Below are positions 54,698 to 63,291 of a stretch of DNA of 64,000 nucleotides, one piece after another. Source of the DNA: Zhongshania aquimaris (GTDB lineage: Bacteria > Pseudomonadota > Gammaproteobacteria > Pseudomonadales > Spongiibacteraceae); NCBI RefSeq assembly GCF_019312595.1, contig NZ_JAHWDQ010000001.1:372001-436000 (forward strand), written 5' to 3'. The position numbers and the translations under genes were made by a program. The notes beneath the pieces were generated by a model that was given only the letters and a program-made list of their open reading frames with translations, was not told where the DNA came from and ran no database searches. How positions within the stretch are numbered: position 1 is the stretch's first letter; each line of letters starts with the position of its first letter.

Positions 54698-54970
54698 TTA
54701 GCGCCTTTCAAAAATTGAACGCGCGATGATTTTTTTCATTATTTCTGATTTACCGGCCAGTATTTGGTCGATACAGGCGTTAACTTAGAGATTACAAATT
54801 GCGTATTCCTGCATATGACTCGCACCGTCGCATAGCTGCACACCTTCATCCACCATGCGACCTTACAGCTCAGGACAATATAGCTTAGCCTTGGATGCAG
54901 AATCTGTCGTCAGGCGCCCATTATTGTGCTCAGTGACACACTGATCGATAAATGCCAAGCCTCCCACGAC
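54698..54970 (-). pseudogene. Acyl-CoA dehydrogenase C-terminal relic
   Basis: The minus strand reads GGLAFIDQCVTEHNNGRLTT, DSASKAKLYCPEL, stop, GRMVDEGVQLCDGASHMQEY, AICNL, stop, VNACIDQILAGKSEIMKKII, ARSIFERR, stop. This is the C-terminal end of an acyl-CoA dehydrogenase (F.D.CV..H..GRL.T..ASMAK...TEL..RVVDECVQLHGG.GYM.EYPI...D.RV..I.AGTNEIMKEIIARS). Two in-frame stops and loss of HGG and TNE show decay. It sits just 5' of the SDR gene, where an intact dehydrogenase would have completed the operon. Confidence 0.85.
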
Positions 54971-55036
54971 ACAAATTAACGGCGAGCACATTAAAATCAG
55001 GAGGGCTATTCTGGAACAAAGAGATGAGGTGTAACC

Positions 55037-55117
55037 ATGTCGATTAGCAACAAAAAAAATGACATTTGGTTACAAAGTTGGAGCGAAGAAAAAAGCAGGA
55101 TGGAAATCAGCGCATAA
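55037..55117 (+). CDS. Possible 26-aa small protein
   Basis: An ATG at 55037 has GAGG about 8 bp upstream and opens a frame MSISNKKNDIWLQSWSEEKS plus RMEISA that stops directly before a hairpin terminator. The peptide is polar and charged. Nothing similar is recognised, and the short length means chance is a real alternative. Confidence 0.3.
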   Translation: MSISNKKNDIWLQSWSEEKSRMEISA

Positions 55118-55142
55118 AAAAAGGAGCTAATTGCTCCCTTTT
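55114..55142. terminator. Terminator hairpin (bidirectional, stronger on minus)
   Basis: The stem ggagc-taatt-gctcc has AAAAAAA on its left (T tract on the minus strand) and cttttaa on its right. It would end the dsbC transcript after it passes through the 302-bp palindromic element, and could also end a plus-strand small RNA or ORF. Confidence 0.7.
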
Positions 55143-55152
55143 AACGCTATTT

Positions 55153-55454
55153 GCTAGGGTCTGCTGCCGTTTCATCACCGCCTCTGTTGCGCCTGAAAGC
55201 GCGCCAATTTAGCGGAACCCCGCCGGGACGCGACGAGTGTGGTTTGGTGGTTCCAAATGAGCGAGGAGCAACGACAAGTGGCGCGCTTTCAGGCGCACCC
55301 CAAAGGGCCGGGCGGCGTTCCGCTGGGGCCATTTTTCCGTCTAGCAGCGTTATCAGTCACTTATTTGGAACCACCAAACCGCGTTCCTTCTGCCTTGCCA
55401 GACGGAAAAATGACCTCCAGCAGTGGTGGTGCTGAAACGGCAACAGACCCTAGC
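55153..55454. repeat. 302-bp element of interleaved inverted repeats
   Basis: Outer arms 55153-55182 and 55425-55454 match at 27 of 30 positions. Inside are four further inverted pairs: 55189-55206 with 55279-55296 (18/18), 55211-55227 with 55307-55323 (about 15/17), 55241-55258 with 55363-55380 (18/18), and 55330-55345 with 55398-55413 (about 15/16). Arm order is A B C D B' C' E D' E' A', so pairs cross and do not nest. The element ends 2 bp from the dsbC stop and has no credible gene; open frames through it arise from its GC-rich symmetry. Confidence 0.8.
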
Positions 55455-55456
55455 TA

Positions 55457-56212
55457 TTAATTCAGTATCATCGGCCCTAACTGCTGAGCAGTTTTATAGC
55501 CAGGAATCATACTGCCGTCTTCCAGCACGATAGCTGGTGTTCCCGTTACCCCCATTTGAGCCCCAAGCTGATACTCTGCGGCAATGGGGTTAGTACATTT
55601 TTTAGGATCAATTGCAGCGCCTACCTTTAGCGAATCCATCGCCGCTTTGCGGTCATCTGCACACCACGCTGACACCATTTTATCGTAAGTCGGCGTACCT
55701 AAACCCGCACGTGGATAACCGAGATAACGCACCTCTATGCCCATTGCGTTTAATTGCGGTACTTCTTCATGAAGCTTGCGACAGTAACCGCAATCCACGT
55801 CGGTAAAAACATAAACAGCGCCCTTGGTTTCACCTTTAGGGCTAAAAACAATCATGTCCTCACGCTTTATTTGTGCAAGCAACTCCTTGCGCACCGGCTT
55901 AAGCTTTTTCTCAGCCACGCTTTCAATACCCGCCGCGCTGATTTCAAACATATCGCCGGCGATAAAATAACGGCCGTCCGCACTAGCGTAAACTGTAGGG
56001 CCGTTTTGCATGCTAACAACGTATAAACCAGGTATGCCACTGGCCTCTATTTGACTAATGACGATATCAGGTCGCGTTGCCTTAAAAGACGCACGAATTG
56101 CCGTGTCGGCGGCTTTATCAATCACGACCGACGCGGCGGCGTGACTGGATAACTGAAACAGCGCAGCACCAAAGGCCAGCAGCAAGAAAACACGACGCAC
56201 AATAACTCTCAT
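55457..56212 (-). CDS. dsbC: Periplasmic thiol:disulfide isomerase DsbC
   Basis: This 251-aa protein has a signal peptide (MRVIVRRVFLLLAFGAALFQ..., cleavage after HAAA), an N-terminal dimerisation domain (about 27-85) and a thioredoxin-like domain with the active site DCGYCRKLHEE and the cis-Pro loop VTGTPAIV. DsbC reshuffles wrong disulfides in exported proteins. The frame is open upstream to 56431, but the signal peptide fixes ATG 56212. In Pseudomonas it lies between xerD and hom; here xerD is absent and hom is 5.8 kb away. Confidence 0.93.
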   Translation of the reverse strand: MRVIVRRVFLLLAFGAALFQLSSHAAASVVIDKAADTAIRASFKATRPDIVISQIEASGIPGLYVVSMQNGPTVYASADGRYFIAGDMFEISAAGIESVAEKKLKPVRKELLAQIKREDMIVFSPKGETKGAVYVFTDVDCGYCRKLHEEVPQLNAMGIEVRYLGYPRAGLGTPTYDKMVSAWCADDRKAAMDSLKVGAAIDPKKCTNPIAAEYQLGAQMGVTGTPAIVLEDGSMIPGYKTAQQLGPMILN

Positions 56213-56461
56213 GTAATTATTCAAACAACTTCTCCAGATTCTGCGAATATCGAACACCTCAATATGAACGATTTTATCGCTACAAGTTTCATCCACCCAA
56301 GCACTATCAAACTTGTGTACCGCCTCAGGGAAGCTAGCGCGATCTTGCGGCGGGGACAGGCTAGAAAGTATGCGATGAAAATACACTCTACGCACTCGCT
56401 TTTTTCCACTTATTCTGATTTGTAATCTCACGCCGCGAGCGACTTAATTTACTCACCAAGA

Positions 56462-56493
56462 AAACAAAAAAGGCAGCCAATGGCTGCCTTTTT
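56462..56493 (-). terminator. Intrinsic terminator of the rpsP-rimM-trmD-rplS operon
   Basis: The stem aaaaaggcagcc / ggctgccttttt with loop aat is flanked by A on the left, the minus-strand T tract. It lies 16 bp past the rplS stop. Confidence 0.92.
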
Positions 56494-56508
56494 AGGACTA
56501 TCAAAAAC

Positions 56509-56871
56509 TTAGGCTTTTGCGCCCAACTTTTCTTTAATACGTGCTGCACGACCGCTCAGTTCACGCAAGTAGTAAAGTTTCGCTTGGCGCACGTCGCCGC
56601 GACGCTTAACCTCAATGCTGTCGATCAATGGGCTGTATGTCTGGAAAGTACGCTCTACACCGACACCGTGAGAAATTTTACGTACGGTGAAAGCAGAGTT
56701 CAGGGCACGGTTACGGATACCAATAACAACACCTTCAAAAGCCTGAAGACGCTCACGAGCACCCTCTTTCACTTTTACCTGAACGACAACGGTGTCACCG
56801 GGGCTGAATTCCGGCAGCTCTTTGGTGGCCTGCTCTGCTTCCAGTTCGGCAATAATTTTGTTGGTGCTCAT
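56509..56871 (-). CDS. rplS: 50S ribosomal protein L19
   Basis: This 120-aa protein lies at the 30S-50S interface. The family core is clear: [75 protein letters not shown]. It is the last gene of the rpsP operon, 48 bp after trmD. Confidence 0.98.
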   Translation of the reverse strand: MSTNKIIAELEAEQATKELPEFSPGDTVVVQVKVKEGARERLQAFEGVVIGIRNRALNSAFTVRKISHGVGVERTFQTYSPLIDSIEVKRRGDVRQAKLYYLRELSGRAARIKEKLGAKA

Positions 56872-56919
56872 GGCATGCTCCTAAATTCGAAAGTTTATAG
56901 CTTCACAGCTAGATGTCAG

Positions 56920-57660
56920 TTAATCGTCAAGCTCACGGATAAATTCCGCCAGCAATGTATTTTGTTCGCTACTCAGCTCTACTTTTTGCAGTAGATCTCT
57001 GCGCCGCAACCAAGTTCGGCCCAGCGACTGCTTAAGTCGCCAACGCCGTATCGCTTCGTGATTACCACTTAACAACACGTCTGGCACCGCTCTATCACGG
57101 TAATGCTCAGGCCGCGTGTAATGCGGACAATCTAACAATCCGTCGGCAAACGAATCTTGCTCCGCCGACAAGTGATGTCCCAATACCCCTGGTAGCAAAC
57201 GACTCAATCCGTCGATCATCACCATGGCGGCCAGTTCACCGCCGCTTAGCACGTAATCGCCTATCGACCACTCTTCGTCGACTTCGGCCTCAATTAGGCG
57301 CTCATCTACTCCTTCATACCGCCCCGCCAATAACACCAGTGACGGCCTTTGTGCTAACTCCAACAAGCCCTGCTGGTCTAGTTGGCGCCCCTGCGGCGAC
57401 AAATATATCACCGTCGCACCTAGCGCTACCTTCGCTTTGGCGGCGTGGATAGCCTGCTCAAGCGGGGCTGTCATCATCACCATTCCTGGGCCACCGCCGT
57501 AGGGCCGGTCGTCCACTGTCTGATGACGATCAGTGGTGTAATCACGTGGATTACAACACGAAATATTCAATAGACCCTTTTGAACTGCGCGACCGGTTAC
57601 ACCGTAATCGCTGACTGCAGCGAACATCTCGGGAAAAAGGCTGACCACCGATATGTCCAA
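56920..57660 (-). CDS. trmD: tRNA (guanine-N1)-methyltransferase
   Basis: This 246-aa SPOUT enzyme methylates G37 of tRNAs read next to proline and leucine codons, preventing frameshifts. The trefoil-knot SAM site is seen in [15 protein letters not shown] and [32 protein letters not shown] and [10 protein letters not shown] are further family blocks. It lies between rimM and rplS. Confidence 0.97.
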   Translation of the reverse strand: MDISVVSLFPEMFAAVSDYGVTGRAVQKGLLNISCCNPRDYTTDRHQTVDDRPYGGGPGMVMMTAPLEQAIHAAKAKVALGATVIYLSPQGRQLDQQGLLELAQRPSLVLLAGRYEGVDERLIEAEVDEEWSIGDYVLSGGELAAMVMIDGLSRLLPGVLGHHLSAEQDSFADGLLDCPHYTRPEHYRDRAVPDVLLSGNHEAIRRWRLKQSLGRTWLRRRDLLQKVELSSEQNTLLAEFIRELDD

Positions 57661-57686
57661 AACGTCGTCCCCTTAGCCCTTTTTAA

Positions 57687-58232
57687 CTAGAACTCAGGAT
57701 CCCAGTCCACCAATATCATCCCCGTATCTAGGTTGATATTTTTTATAAATTGCTCCGGCACATAAGGAATTAAACGCTCCTTATCATCCAGACTTCCCAT
57801 GCATTTCTGCACGACAAGAACATCGTTTGCACCCGTTTCAAGTAGGTGACTAACTTCACCAAGCAATACCGGCTCCGCCGAAGAGTAAAGTGTTGCCACT
57901 TTCAAGCCTGTCAGTTGATGCCAGTAAAAATCATCACCTTCAAGCTTGGGCAGCAGCGCTTCTGCAACTGACAACTCAAGACCGCAGTAGCTTGCAGCCA
58001 CATCGCGATCATCAACCCCTTTCAGGTGGCCAATAATACCCTTGCCATGTGCACGGCACTCATCAAACTCTGCACGCTGCCACTTCTCAGCCCTGCAGAA
58101 GTACATATCGCTATAATCAAAAAAATTACTTATGGGATCGGTGAATGAATGTATTTTCACCCATCCCTTTACCCCGTACACCGCAGAAATCTTAGCGATA
58201 ACAACCCGATTTTCCGGGGTAAATGCTGTCAT
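57687..58232 (-). CDS. rimM: Ribosome maturation factor RimM
   Basis: This 181-aa protein aids 30S head assembly by binding S19. The N-terminal RimM domain (ISAVYGVKGWVKIHSFTD) and the C-terminal PRC-barrel (FYWHQLTGLKVAT, GEVSHLLETGANDVLVV, LIPYVPEQFIKNINLDTGMI, DWDPEF end) are both present. It begins one base after the rpsP stop. Confidence 0.96.
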   Translation of the reverse strand: MTAFTPENRVVIAKISAVYGVKGWVKIHSFTDPISNFFDYSDMYFCRAEKWQRAEFDECRAHGKGIIGHLKGVDDRDVAASYCGLELSVAEALLPKLEGDDFYWHQLTGLKVATLYSSAEPVLLGEVSHLLETGANDVLVVQKCMGSLDDKERLIPYVPEQFIKNINLDTGMILVDWDPEF

Positions 58233-58481
58233 TTAAGCGGCAGCTGCTGCGTCTTTAAGCAGTTTTGCAACGCGATCAGACACTTGAGCACCTTGCGAAA
58301 CCCAGTGGTCTACACGCGCACTGTCAACGCGTAAACGCTCTTCGTTACCGCGAGCAACTGGATTAAAGAAACCAACGCGCTCAATAAAACGACCGTCGCG
58401 TGAAGTGCGGCTGTCAGTAACTGTCAGATGATAAAATGGGCGCTTTTTAGAGCCGCCACGTGCCAAACGAATAGTGACCAT
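58233..58481 (-). CDS. rpsP: 30S ribosomal protein S16
   Basis: This 82-aa protein starts at ATG 58481 ([20 protein letters not shown]), the family N-terminus; the seven codons upstream in the frame are not conserved. [13 protein letters not shown] and the [18 protein letters not shown] segment are typical. It heads the rpsP-rimM-trmD-rplS operon, driven from the 296-bp gap before ffh. Confidence 0.97.
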   Translation of the reverse strand: MVTIRLARGGSKKRPFYHLTVTDSRTSRDGRFIERVGFFNPVARGNEERLRVDSARVDHWVSQGAQVSDRVAKLLKDAAAAA

Positions 58482-58798
58482 TCTTGTTTCATTTCCTAGC
58501 ATTTGGGCAGGTTTTCATACCTGCTTATCGAAAAATTCGAAGCGATTATATGACCGAAGCCATAAAGGCGCGGAATTATAAGGGAAATCGATGATATATG
58601 AAACACTTAGCGCGCTTTTTCTTAGCGCCCCCAAATGCATGCTAAAGCTAGAGAATGGAAGGCAGTTGCAAACCTAAAGAAAAATAAAAATTTATTATAT
58701 TTATCAATCAATTAACGGCAAAAATTATACGCGACATCAAGATAAGAACGGGCGATTATTCTACACAAGGATAACCGCACCAACCTTAGCTCAAGCCA
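58482..58798. other. Gap between ffh and rpsP, AT-rich promoter region
   Basis: Both genes are on the minus strand. The ffh-proximal 120 bp are very AT-rich, and TATAAT can be read on the minus strand at 58724-58729, which would give rpsP a long leader (about 240 nt). No clear ffh terminator was found. Confidence 0.35.
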
Positions 58799-60178
58799 TT
58801 ACATTCCAGGGAAGCGACCACCTCCGCCACCAGGTGGCATCATTCCACCCATGCCACGCATCATATTTGTCATACCACCCTTCTGACCCATTTTTTTCAT
58901 CATCTTCGCCATTTGCTTATGCTGCTTGAGCAAACGGTTCAGATCTTGAATTTCGGTGCCAGAACCGACAGTGATGCGGCGCTTGCGAGAACCATTTAAC
59001 AAATCCGGATTGCGCCGCTCGGCGGGCGTCATTGAATTGATAATCGCCTCCATGCGGGTGAACATCTTATTGTCCATCTGGCTTTGCGCCATTTGCGCCA
59101 TATTTCCCATGCCCGGCAATTTATCTAGCAGGCCTTTCATGCCGCCCATATTCTGCATTTGCTGGAGCTGATCACGCAGATCTTCTAAATCAAACTTCTT
59201 ACCCTTTTTAAGCTTTTTGGCGAGCTTCTCCGCCTTATCTTTATCGAGCTTGGACTCCGCCTCGTCGATAAGCGACAAAATATCGCCCATACCTAAGATG
59301 CGCGACGCAATCCGGTCTGGGTAAAAGGGATCAAGCGCATCGGTCTTTTCGCCAACCCCGATGAATTTAATGGGCTTGCCTGTAATATGGCGCACCGACA
59401 GTGCCGCACCACCGCGGCTATCCGCGTCTGCCTTGGTCAAAATGACACCGGTCAGCGGCAGTGCCTCGCCAAATGCCTTGGCGGTATTCGCCGCATCTTG
59501 ACCAGTCATCGCATCGACAACAAACAAGGTTTCAATCGGCTTAATAGCCGCATGAAGATCCTTTATCTCGGCCATCATATCGGTATCAATATGCAAACGG
59601 CCGGCGGTGTCGACAATCACCACATCGTAAAAGCGCAACTTCGCTTCGGCAATGGCTGCATTGGCAATATCAACTGGCTTTTGATCAATGTTGCTTGGAA
59701 AGAAACCCGCACCAATATCATTCGCCAGTGTTTCCAGCTGCTTTATTGCCGCTGGCCGATATATATCGGCGCTGACCACCAAGACCTTCTTTTTATGCTT
59801 TTCTTGTAGAAATTTTGCCAGCTTGGCAACAGATGTGGTTTTACCCGCCCCCTGCAAGCCCGCCATTAACATTACTGCCGGAGGCTGCGTGGCCAGATTC
59901 AATGTCTCGTTCTGACTGCCCATGATCCGCTCCAGCTCCTGCTGGACGATCTTGATAAACATTTGACCTGGGCTCAGGCTCTTACTCACCTCCTGACCCA
60001 CCGCCCGCGCTTTAACCGCCTCGACGAAATCCTTTACTACCGGCAAGGCAACATCGGCCTCTAACAGGGCCATACGCACATCGCGCATGGCATCGGCTAT
60101 ATTGTCTTCACTCAACCGCGCCTGACCAGTGACATGGCGCAGGGTCTGCGAAAGGCGTTCGGTTAAATTCTCAAACAT
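58799..60178 (-). CDS. ffh: Signal recognition particle protein Ffh
   Basis: This 459-aa GTPase binds signal peptides of nascent membrane proteins with 4.5S RNA. An N-domain helix bundle precedes the G domain (P-loop GLQGAGKTTSVAKLA near residue 108, DTAGRL, TKADADSRGGAALS). The methionine-rich M domain has the RNA-binding segment NGSRKRRITVGSGTEIQDLN and a Gly/Met-rich tail. It is divergent from the ypjD-like gene, as in E. coli. Confidence 0.97.
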   Translation of the reverse strand: MFENLTERLSQTLRHVTGQARLSEDNIADAMRDVRMALLEADVALPVVKDFVEAVKARAVGQEVSKSLSPGQMFIKIVQQELERIMGSQNETLNLATQPPAVMLMAGLQGAGKTTSVAKLAKFLQEKHKKKVLVVSADIYRPAAIKQLETLANDIGAGFFPSNIDQKPVDIANAAIAEAKLRFYDVVIVDTAGRLHIDTDMMAEIKDLHAAIKPIETLFVVDAMTGQDAANTAKAFGEALPLTGVILTKADADSRGGAALSVRHITGKPIKFIGVGEKTDALDPFYPDRIASRILGMGDILSLIDEAESKLDKDKAEKLAKKLKKGKKFDLEDLRDQLQQMQNMGGMKGLLDKLPGMGNMAQMAQSQMDNKMFTRMEAIINSMTPAERRNPDLLNGSRKRRITVGSGTEIQDLNRLLKQHKQMAKMMKKMGQKGGMTNMMRGMGGMMPPGGGGGRFPGM

Positions 60179-60379
60179 GCGTAAACTCTCTGAAAGCTAA
60201 AAGTAATTAATATGGCAACACGGTTCAAGTCGACATACTATCGTGAACCCGCTTACAATCTGATCGCTGTGCTACACCGTAAATAGAAGGCGCGGCGTAA
60301 AATAATGTAGCAGTATAACCGAGTCATCAGGCAGACCCAACGCTCTTAAACAATACGGATATAACGGCCACACATAACG

Positions 60380-61177
60380 ATGAATTTATACAGCAGTATC
60401 GCCGCCATTGCTTTTTATACTATTGCCGCAGGCATGCAATACCGCGACCTAAACCGCGATCTCAGCCGGCCCAGCCTACTGACCGGCTTGGCTGCCGTAT
60501 TGTGTCACGCTGTTGCCGCAATTACCGCCATCCACACCGTCAACGGCATGGATCTCGGCGTTATTCAGGTTTTATCCCTGATTACTTGGTTGATTTGCTT
60601 AATCACCGTGAGTGCAAGCTTGCGCAGACCACTCCACAACCTGCTAATCCCCTTGTACCCACTCGCCGCGGTGAGCTTATTTGCAGAACTTTTAATCCCT
60701 GAGCGCCAACAATTACTTCAACACCAGCCAATTGGTGTCTTATGTCATATTTTGCTTTCGATATTGGCTTATAGCGTGCTTACCATAGCAGCCACTCAGG
60801 CCATAGTGCTTGCTCTCCAAGATCGCATGTTACGCGAACATCATTTAAAGGGCTTACCGAGCATTTTGCCTCCCTTGCAAACAATGGAGGCAATGCTATT
60901 CGAACTTATTTGGGCTGGCTTTGCACTGCTGTCTCTGGCCATAATCACCGGCGGCATCTATGTCGACGACATGCTCGCCCAACACTTGCTTCATAAAACC
61001 GCTTTTTCTGTTCTGTCGTGGATATTATTAGCGATATTACTCTGCGGCCGCGTGGCACTGGGCTGGCGCGGAAAAGTCGCCATTCGCTGGACCTTATGGG
61101 CGTTTGCCTGCCTATTACTAGGCTACCTCGGCACCAAAATCGCCTTGTCTATCATCATCCATGTGAGCAGCACCTGA
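60380..61177 (+). CDS. YpjD/CcsA-like inner-membrane protein
   Basis: This 265-aa protein has eight or so membrane helices and the cytochrome c assembly (CcsA/ResC-like) layout: HILLSILAYSVLTIAATQAIVLALQDRMLREHHL, LFELIWAGFALLSLAIITGGIY, HKTAFSVLSWILLAILLCGRVALGWRG. The WWD heme-handling motif of true CcsA is absent, as in E. coli YpjD, whose role is unclear. It lies next to ffh and before the corC-like gene, as in E. coli (ypjD-yfjD). Confidence 0.85.
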   Translation: MNLYSSIAAIAFYTIAAGMQYRDLNRDLSRPSLLTGLAAVLCHAVAAITAIHTVNGMDLGVIQVLSLITWLICLITVSASLRRPLHNLLIPLYPLAAVSLFAELLIPERQQLLQHQPIGVLCHILLSILAYSVLTIAATQAIVLALQDRMLREHHLKGLPSILPPLQTMEAMLFELIWAGFALLSLAIITGGIYVDDMLAQHLLHKTAFSVLSWILLAILLCGRVALGWRGKVAIRWTLWAFACLLLGYLGTKIALSIIIHVSST

Positions 61178-61251
61178 GATTACGCTTGTCGCGCCCCCTT
61201 TTTTTGGTCAAGATTAGCGCTCTTTTAAGTAACTAAGGAGTTTTGGGCTTT

Positions 61252-62520
61252 TTGAACGAGGCACCGCTGGGTCTTCTTTTTGGCATTTTAGCTGCATTAA
61301 TCGTCCTGTCCGGTTTTTTCTCCGGCTCAGAAACCGGGATGATGTCCCTCAACCGATATCGTATGCGTCATCGCGCAAAATCCGGCCATCGAGGTGCTAA
61401 ACGCGCCGCAAAACTACTTGAAGAGCCTGACAGTCTGATCAGCACTATTTTGATCGGCAATAATCTGGTCAATAATTTAGCTGCGTCCATCGCTACAATT
61501 GTCGCAATTCGGCTTTACGGCGATAACGCCGTCGTTCCCGCGTCAATATTGCTAACCTTGGTTTTCCTTATCTTTGCGGAAATCATTCCCAAAACCATCG
61601 CTGCGTATAAATCAGAAACCGTCGCCTATACGGTCAGCCATGCATTGCTGCCACTGAAAGCCTTCTTGTTTCCTGTGATTTGGCTAGTCAGTCACGTCAC
61701 CCAGTTTGTGCTCCGCCTAACGCGCATAGAAAAAAACGACGGAACAGAACATATCGGCCTAGACGAGCTGCGGACGATTGTGGGGGAAGCCGGTCATTTA
61801 ATTCCCAAACACCACAAAGGGATGTTAATGAACATCCTCGACCTCGAACAAATCACGGTGGACGATATTATGATCCCCCGCAACGAGGTCTTTGGTATCG
61901 ACGTCGATGCCGACACCGACACCATCATTCGCAAATTGCGCGACGCCGAATTCACCCGTATTCCAGTCTATCAAAATGACATCGACAACATTGTCGGCAT
62001 TCTGCATCAGCGCGACATCATTAACAGTGTAGATGCCCAAGGTCGCGTTCAGCGCGATGCTTTACTCCAGGCGATTAGAGACCCTTACTTTATTCCAGAA
62101 GGCACCCCACTCAATACTCAGCTATTTAATTTTCAGAAACAAAAACGCCGCATGGGCATAGTCGTTGACGAATACGGCGTGATGCAGGGAATTGTGACCT
62201 TGGAAGACTTGCTGGAAGAAATTGTCGGCGAATTTACGTCGAACCTAAGTACTGACACCGAGGATATCGTGCATCAGGCGGATGGTACTTACCTGGTAGA
62301 CGGCACCACAACAATCCGAGACATTAATAAAAGTATGAAGTGGGACTTACCTACAGATGGGCCAAAAACCTTGAACGGCCTGCTGCTAGAGAAATTGGAA
62401 TCGTTTCCAGAAGGCTCAGTCGGGTTAACCATAGATCGCTACTACTTTGAAATTCTCGAAATGAAAGGCAATCTAATCCAGTCCGTTCGAGCTTATAGCA
62501 AGGGCAAAAACCGGCGCTAG
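61252..62520 (+). CDS. CNNM/CorC-family (YfjD-like) membrane protein with CBS domains
   Basis: This 422-aa protein starts with the DUF21/CNNM transmembrane domain (SGFFSGSETGMMSLNRYRMRH; LIGNNLVNNLAASIA; EIIPKTIAAYKSE), followed by a CBS pair (VDDIMIPRNEVFGID; FTRIPVYQNDIDNIVGILHQRD) and a CorC_HlyC C-terminal domain (WDLPTDGPKTLNGLL). The family is tied to Mg/Co transport or sensing. No ATG is available; TTG 61252 is 11 bp after AAGGAG, whereas TTG 61243 would be too close. The stop codon lies inside the loop of a terminator hairpin. Confidence 0.88.
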   Translation: MNEAPLGLLFGILAALIVLSGFFSGSETGMMSLNRYRMRHRAKSGHRGAKRAAKLLEEPDSLISTILIGNNLVNNLAASIATIVAIRLYGDNAVVPASILLTLVFLIFAEIIPKTIAAYKSETVAYTVSHALLPLKAFLFPVIWLVSHVTQFVLRLTRIEKNDGTEHIGLDELRTIVGEAGHLIPKHHKGMLMNILDLEQITVDDIMIPRNEVFGIDVDADTDTIIRKLRDAEFTRIPVYQNDIDNIVGILHQRDIINSVDAQGRVQRDALLQAIRDPYFIPEGTPLNTQLFNFQKQKRRMGIVVDEYGVMQGIVTLEDLLEEIVGEFTSNLSTDTEDIVHQADGTYLVDGTTTIRDINKSMKWDLPTDGPKTLNGLLLEKLESFPEGSVGLTIDRYYFEILEMKGNLIQSVRAYSKGKNRR

Positions 62521-62528
62521 TGCGCCGG
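62506..62528 (-). terminator. Terminator of the tgt-to-DUF1289 operon inside the corC-like 3' end
   Basis: The stem ccggcgc-tagt-gcgccgg spans the stop codon of the convergent gene. Five A at 62506-62510 are the minus-strand T tract, so the signal serves the minus-strand operon ending at 62540. Confidence 0.75.
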
Positions 62529-62539
62529 CAAATATCGCC

Positions 62540-62737
62540 CTAGCCCAGATCGCCATAGCGATTGCGGCAGCGTTTATTTGCCAGCACAATCACTTCACGC
62601 TTGCGCACATTATCCATTTCCGACCAGTCGCCAATCTCTTTTAGCGTTCGGTAGCAGCCGGTACACATGTCGTCATTGTCCAATGCGCAAACCGAGACAC
62701 AGGGCGACGCTACCGCTTTTTCTTTGCCATCACTCAT
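62540..62737 (-). CDS. DUF1289 small Cys-rich protein
   Basis: This 65-aa protein has four cysteines in the pattern C13-x3-C17-x7-C25-x2-C28 (SPCVSVCALDNDDMCTGCYR), followed by TLKEIGDWSEM, the DUF1289 signature. A metal or iron-sulfur site is expected from the cysteines, but the role is not known. Its start overlaps the stop of the gamma-carbonic anhydrase gene by four bases. Confidence 0.88.
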   Translation of the reverse strand: MSDGKEKAVASPCVSVCALDNDDMCTGCYRTLKEIGDWSEMDNVRKREVIVLANKRCRNRYGDLG

Positions 62738-63264
62738 GCCATGTCCTGAGGCTTTAACTGGGCGGCGAAATGATGACCATTTTCAACATAATGCGCAGCA
62801 GACATCATCAGTGCCGCCTGTTCTTCAGCGCTTAAGCTACGGCGTATTTTAGCCGGCGACCCCAACACCATTGAGCCATCGGGTATTTCCATACCTTCTG
62901 TCACTAACGCGTTTGCACCGATCAAGCAGCCTTTGCCGATCTTGGCACCATTAAGCACGACTGCGTTTATTCCAATTAGGCTGCCTTGACCGATAGTGCA
63001 ACCATGCAACATCGCCTTGTGACCCACCGTGACGTCGTCGCCAATATGCATGGGAAAACCCGCGTCGGTGTGAAGAATCGAGCCGTCTTGAATATTGCTG
63101 CGCGCGCCGATCACGATGTCATCGACATCGCCGCGAATGACCACGTTAAACCAAATACTGGCATTTTCTTTTAGCGTCACCGAGCCGATAACGGTCGCGT
63201 TATCCGCGACAAAATGACCACTGCCCTCAAGCTGAACACGGCGCTCACCCAATTGGTACAACAT
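62734..63264 (-). CDS. Gamma-carbonic anhydrase-like protein (YrdA/PaaY type)
   Basis: This 176-aa left-handed beta-helix protein is built of hexapeptide repeats (IGARSN, IGDDVT, IGQGSL, IGKGCL). The three zinc histidines are H65, H82 and H87, with the spacing of the gamma class. Members include true carbonic anhydrases and the thioesterase PaaY, so activity is not settled. It lies between the NIF3-like gene and DUF1289. Confidence 0.9.
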   Translation of the reverse strand: MLYQLGERRVQLEGSGHFVADNATVIGSVTLKENASIWFNVVIRGDVDDIVIGARSNIQDGSILHTDAGFPMHIGDDVTVGHKAMLHGCTIGQGSLIGINAVVLNGAKIGKGCLIGANALVTEGMEIPDGSMVLGSPAKIRRSLSAEEQAALMMSAAHYVENGHHFAAQLKPQDMA

Positions 63265-63291
63265 AGTGAATCTCCTTAAAAAGGCAACAAT

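Noticed and set aside
55147-55460. Overlapping open frames on both strands (61, 73 and 94 aa)
   Set aside because: They lie entirely within the interleaved inverted repeats; both strands are open because the DNA is GC-rich and symmetric, and neither peptide has a domain or a ribosome site.
56213-56431. Extending dsbC upstream or calling a xerD remnant there
   Set aside because: The added 73 residues lie before a clear signal peptide and show no integrase motif.
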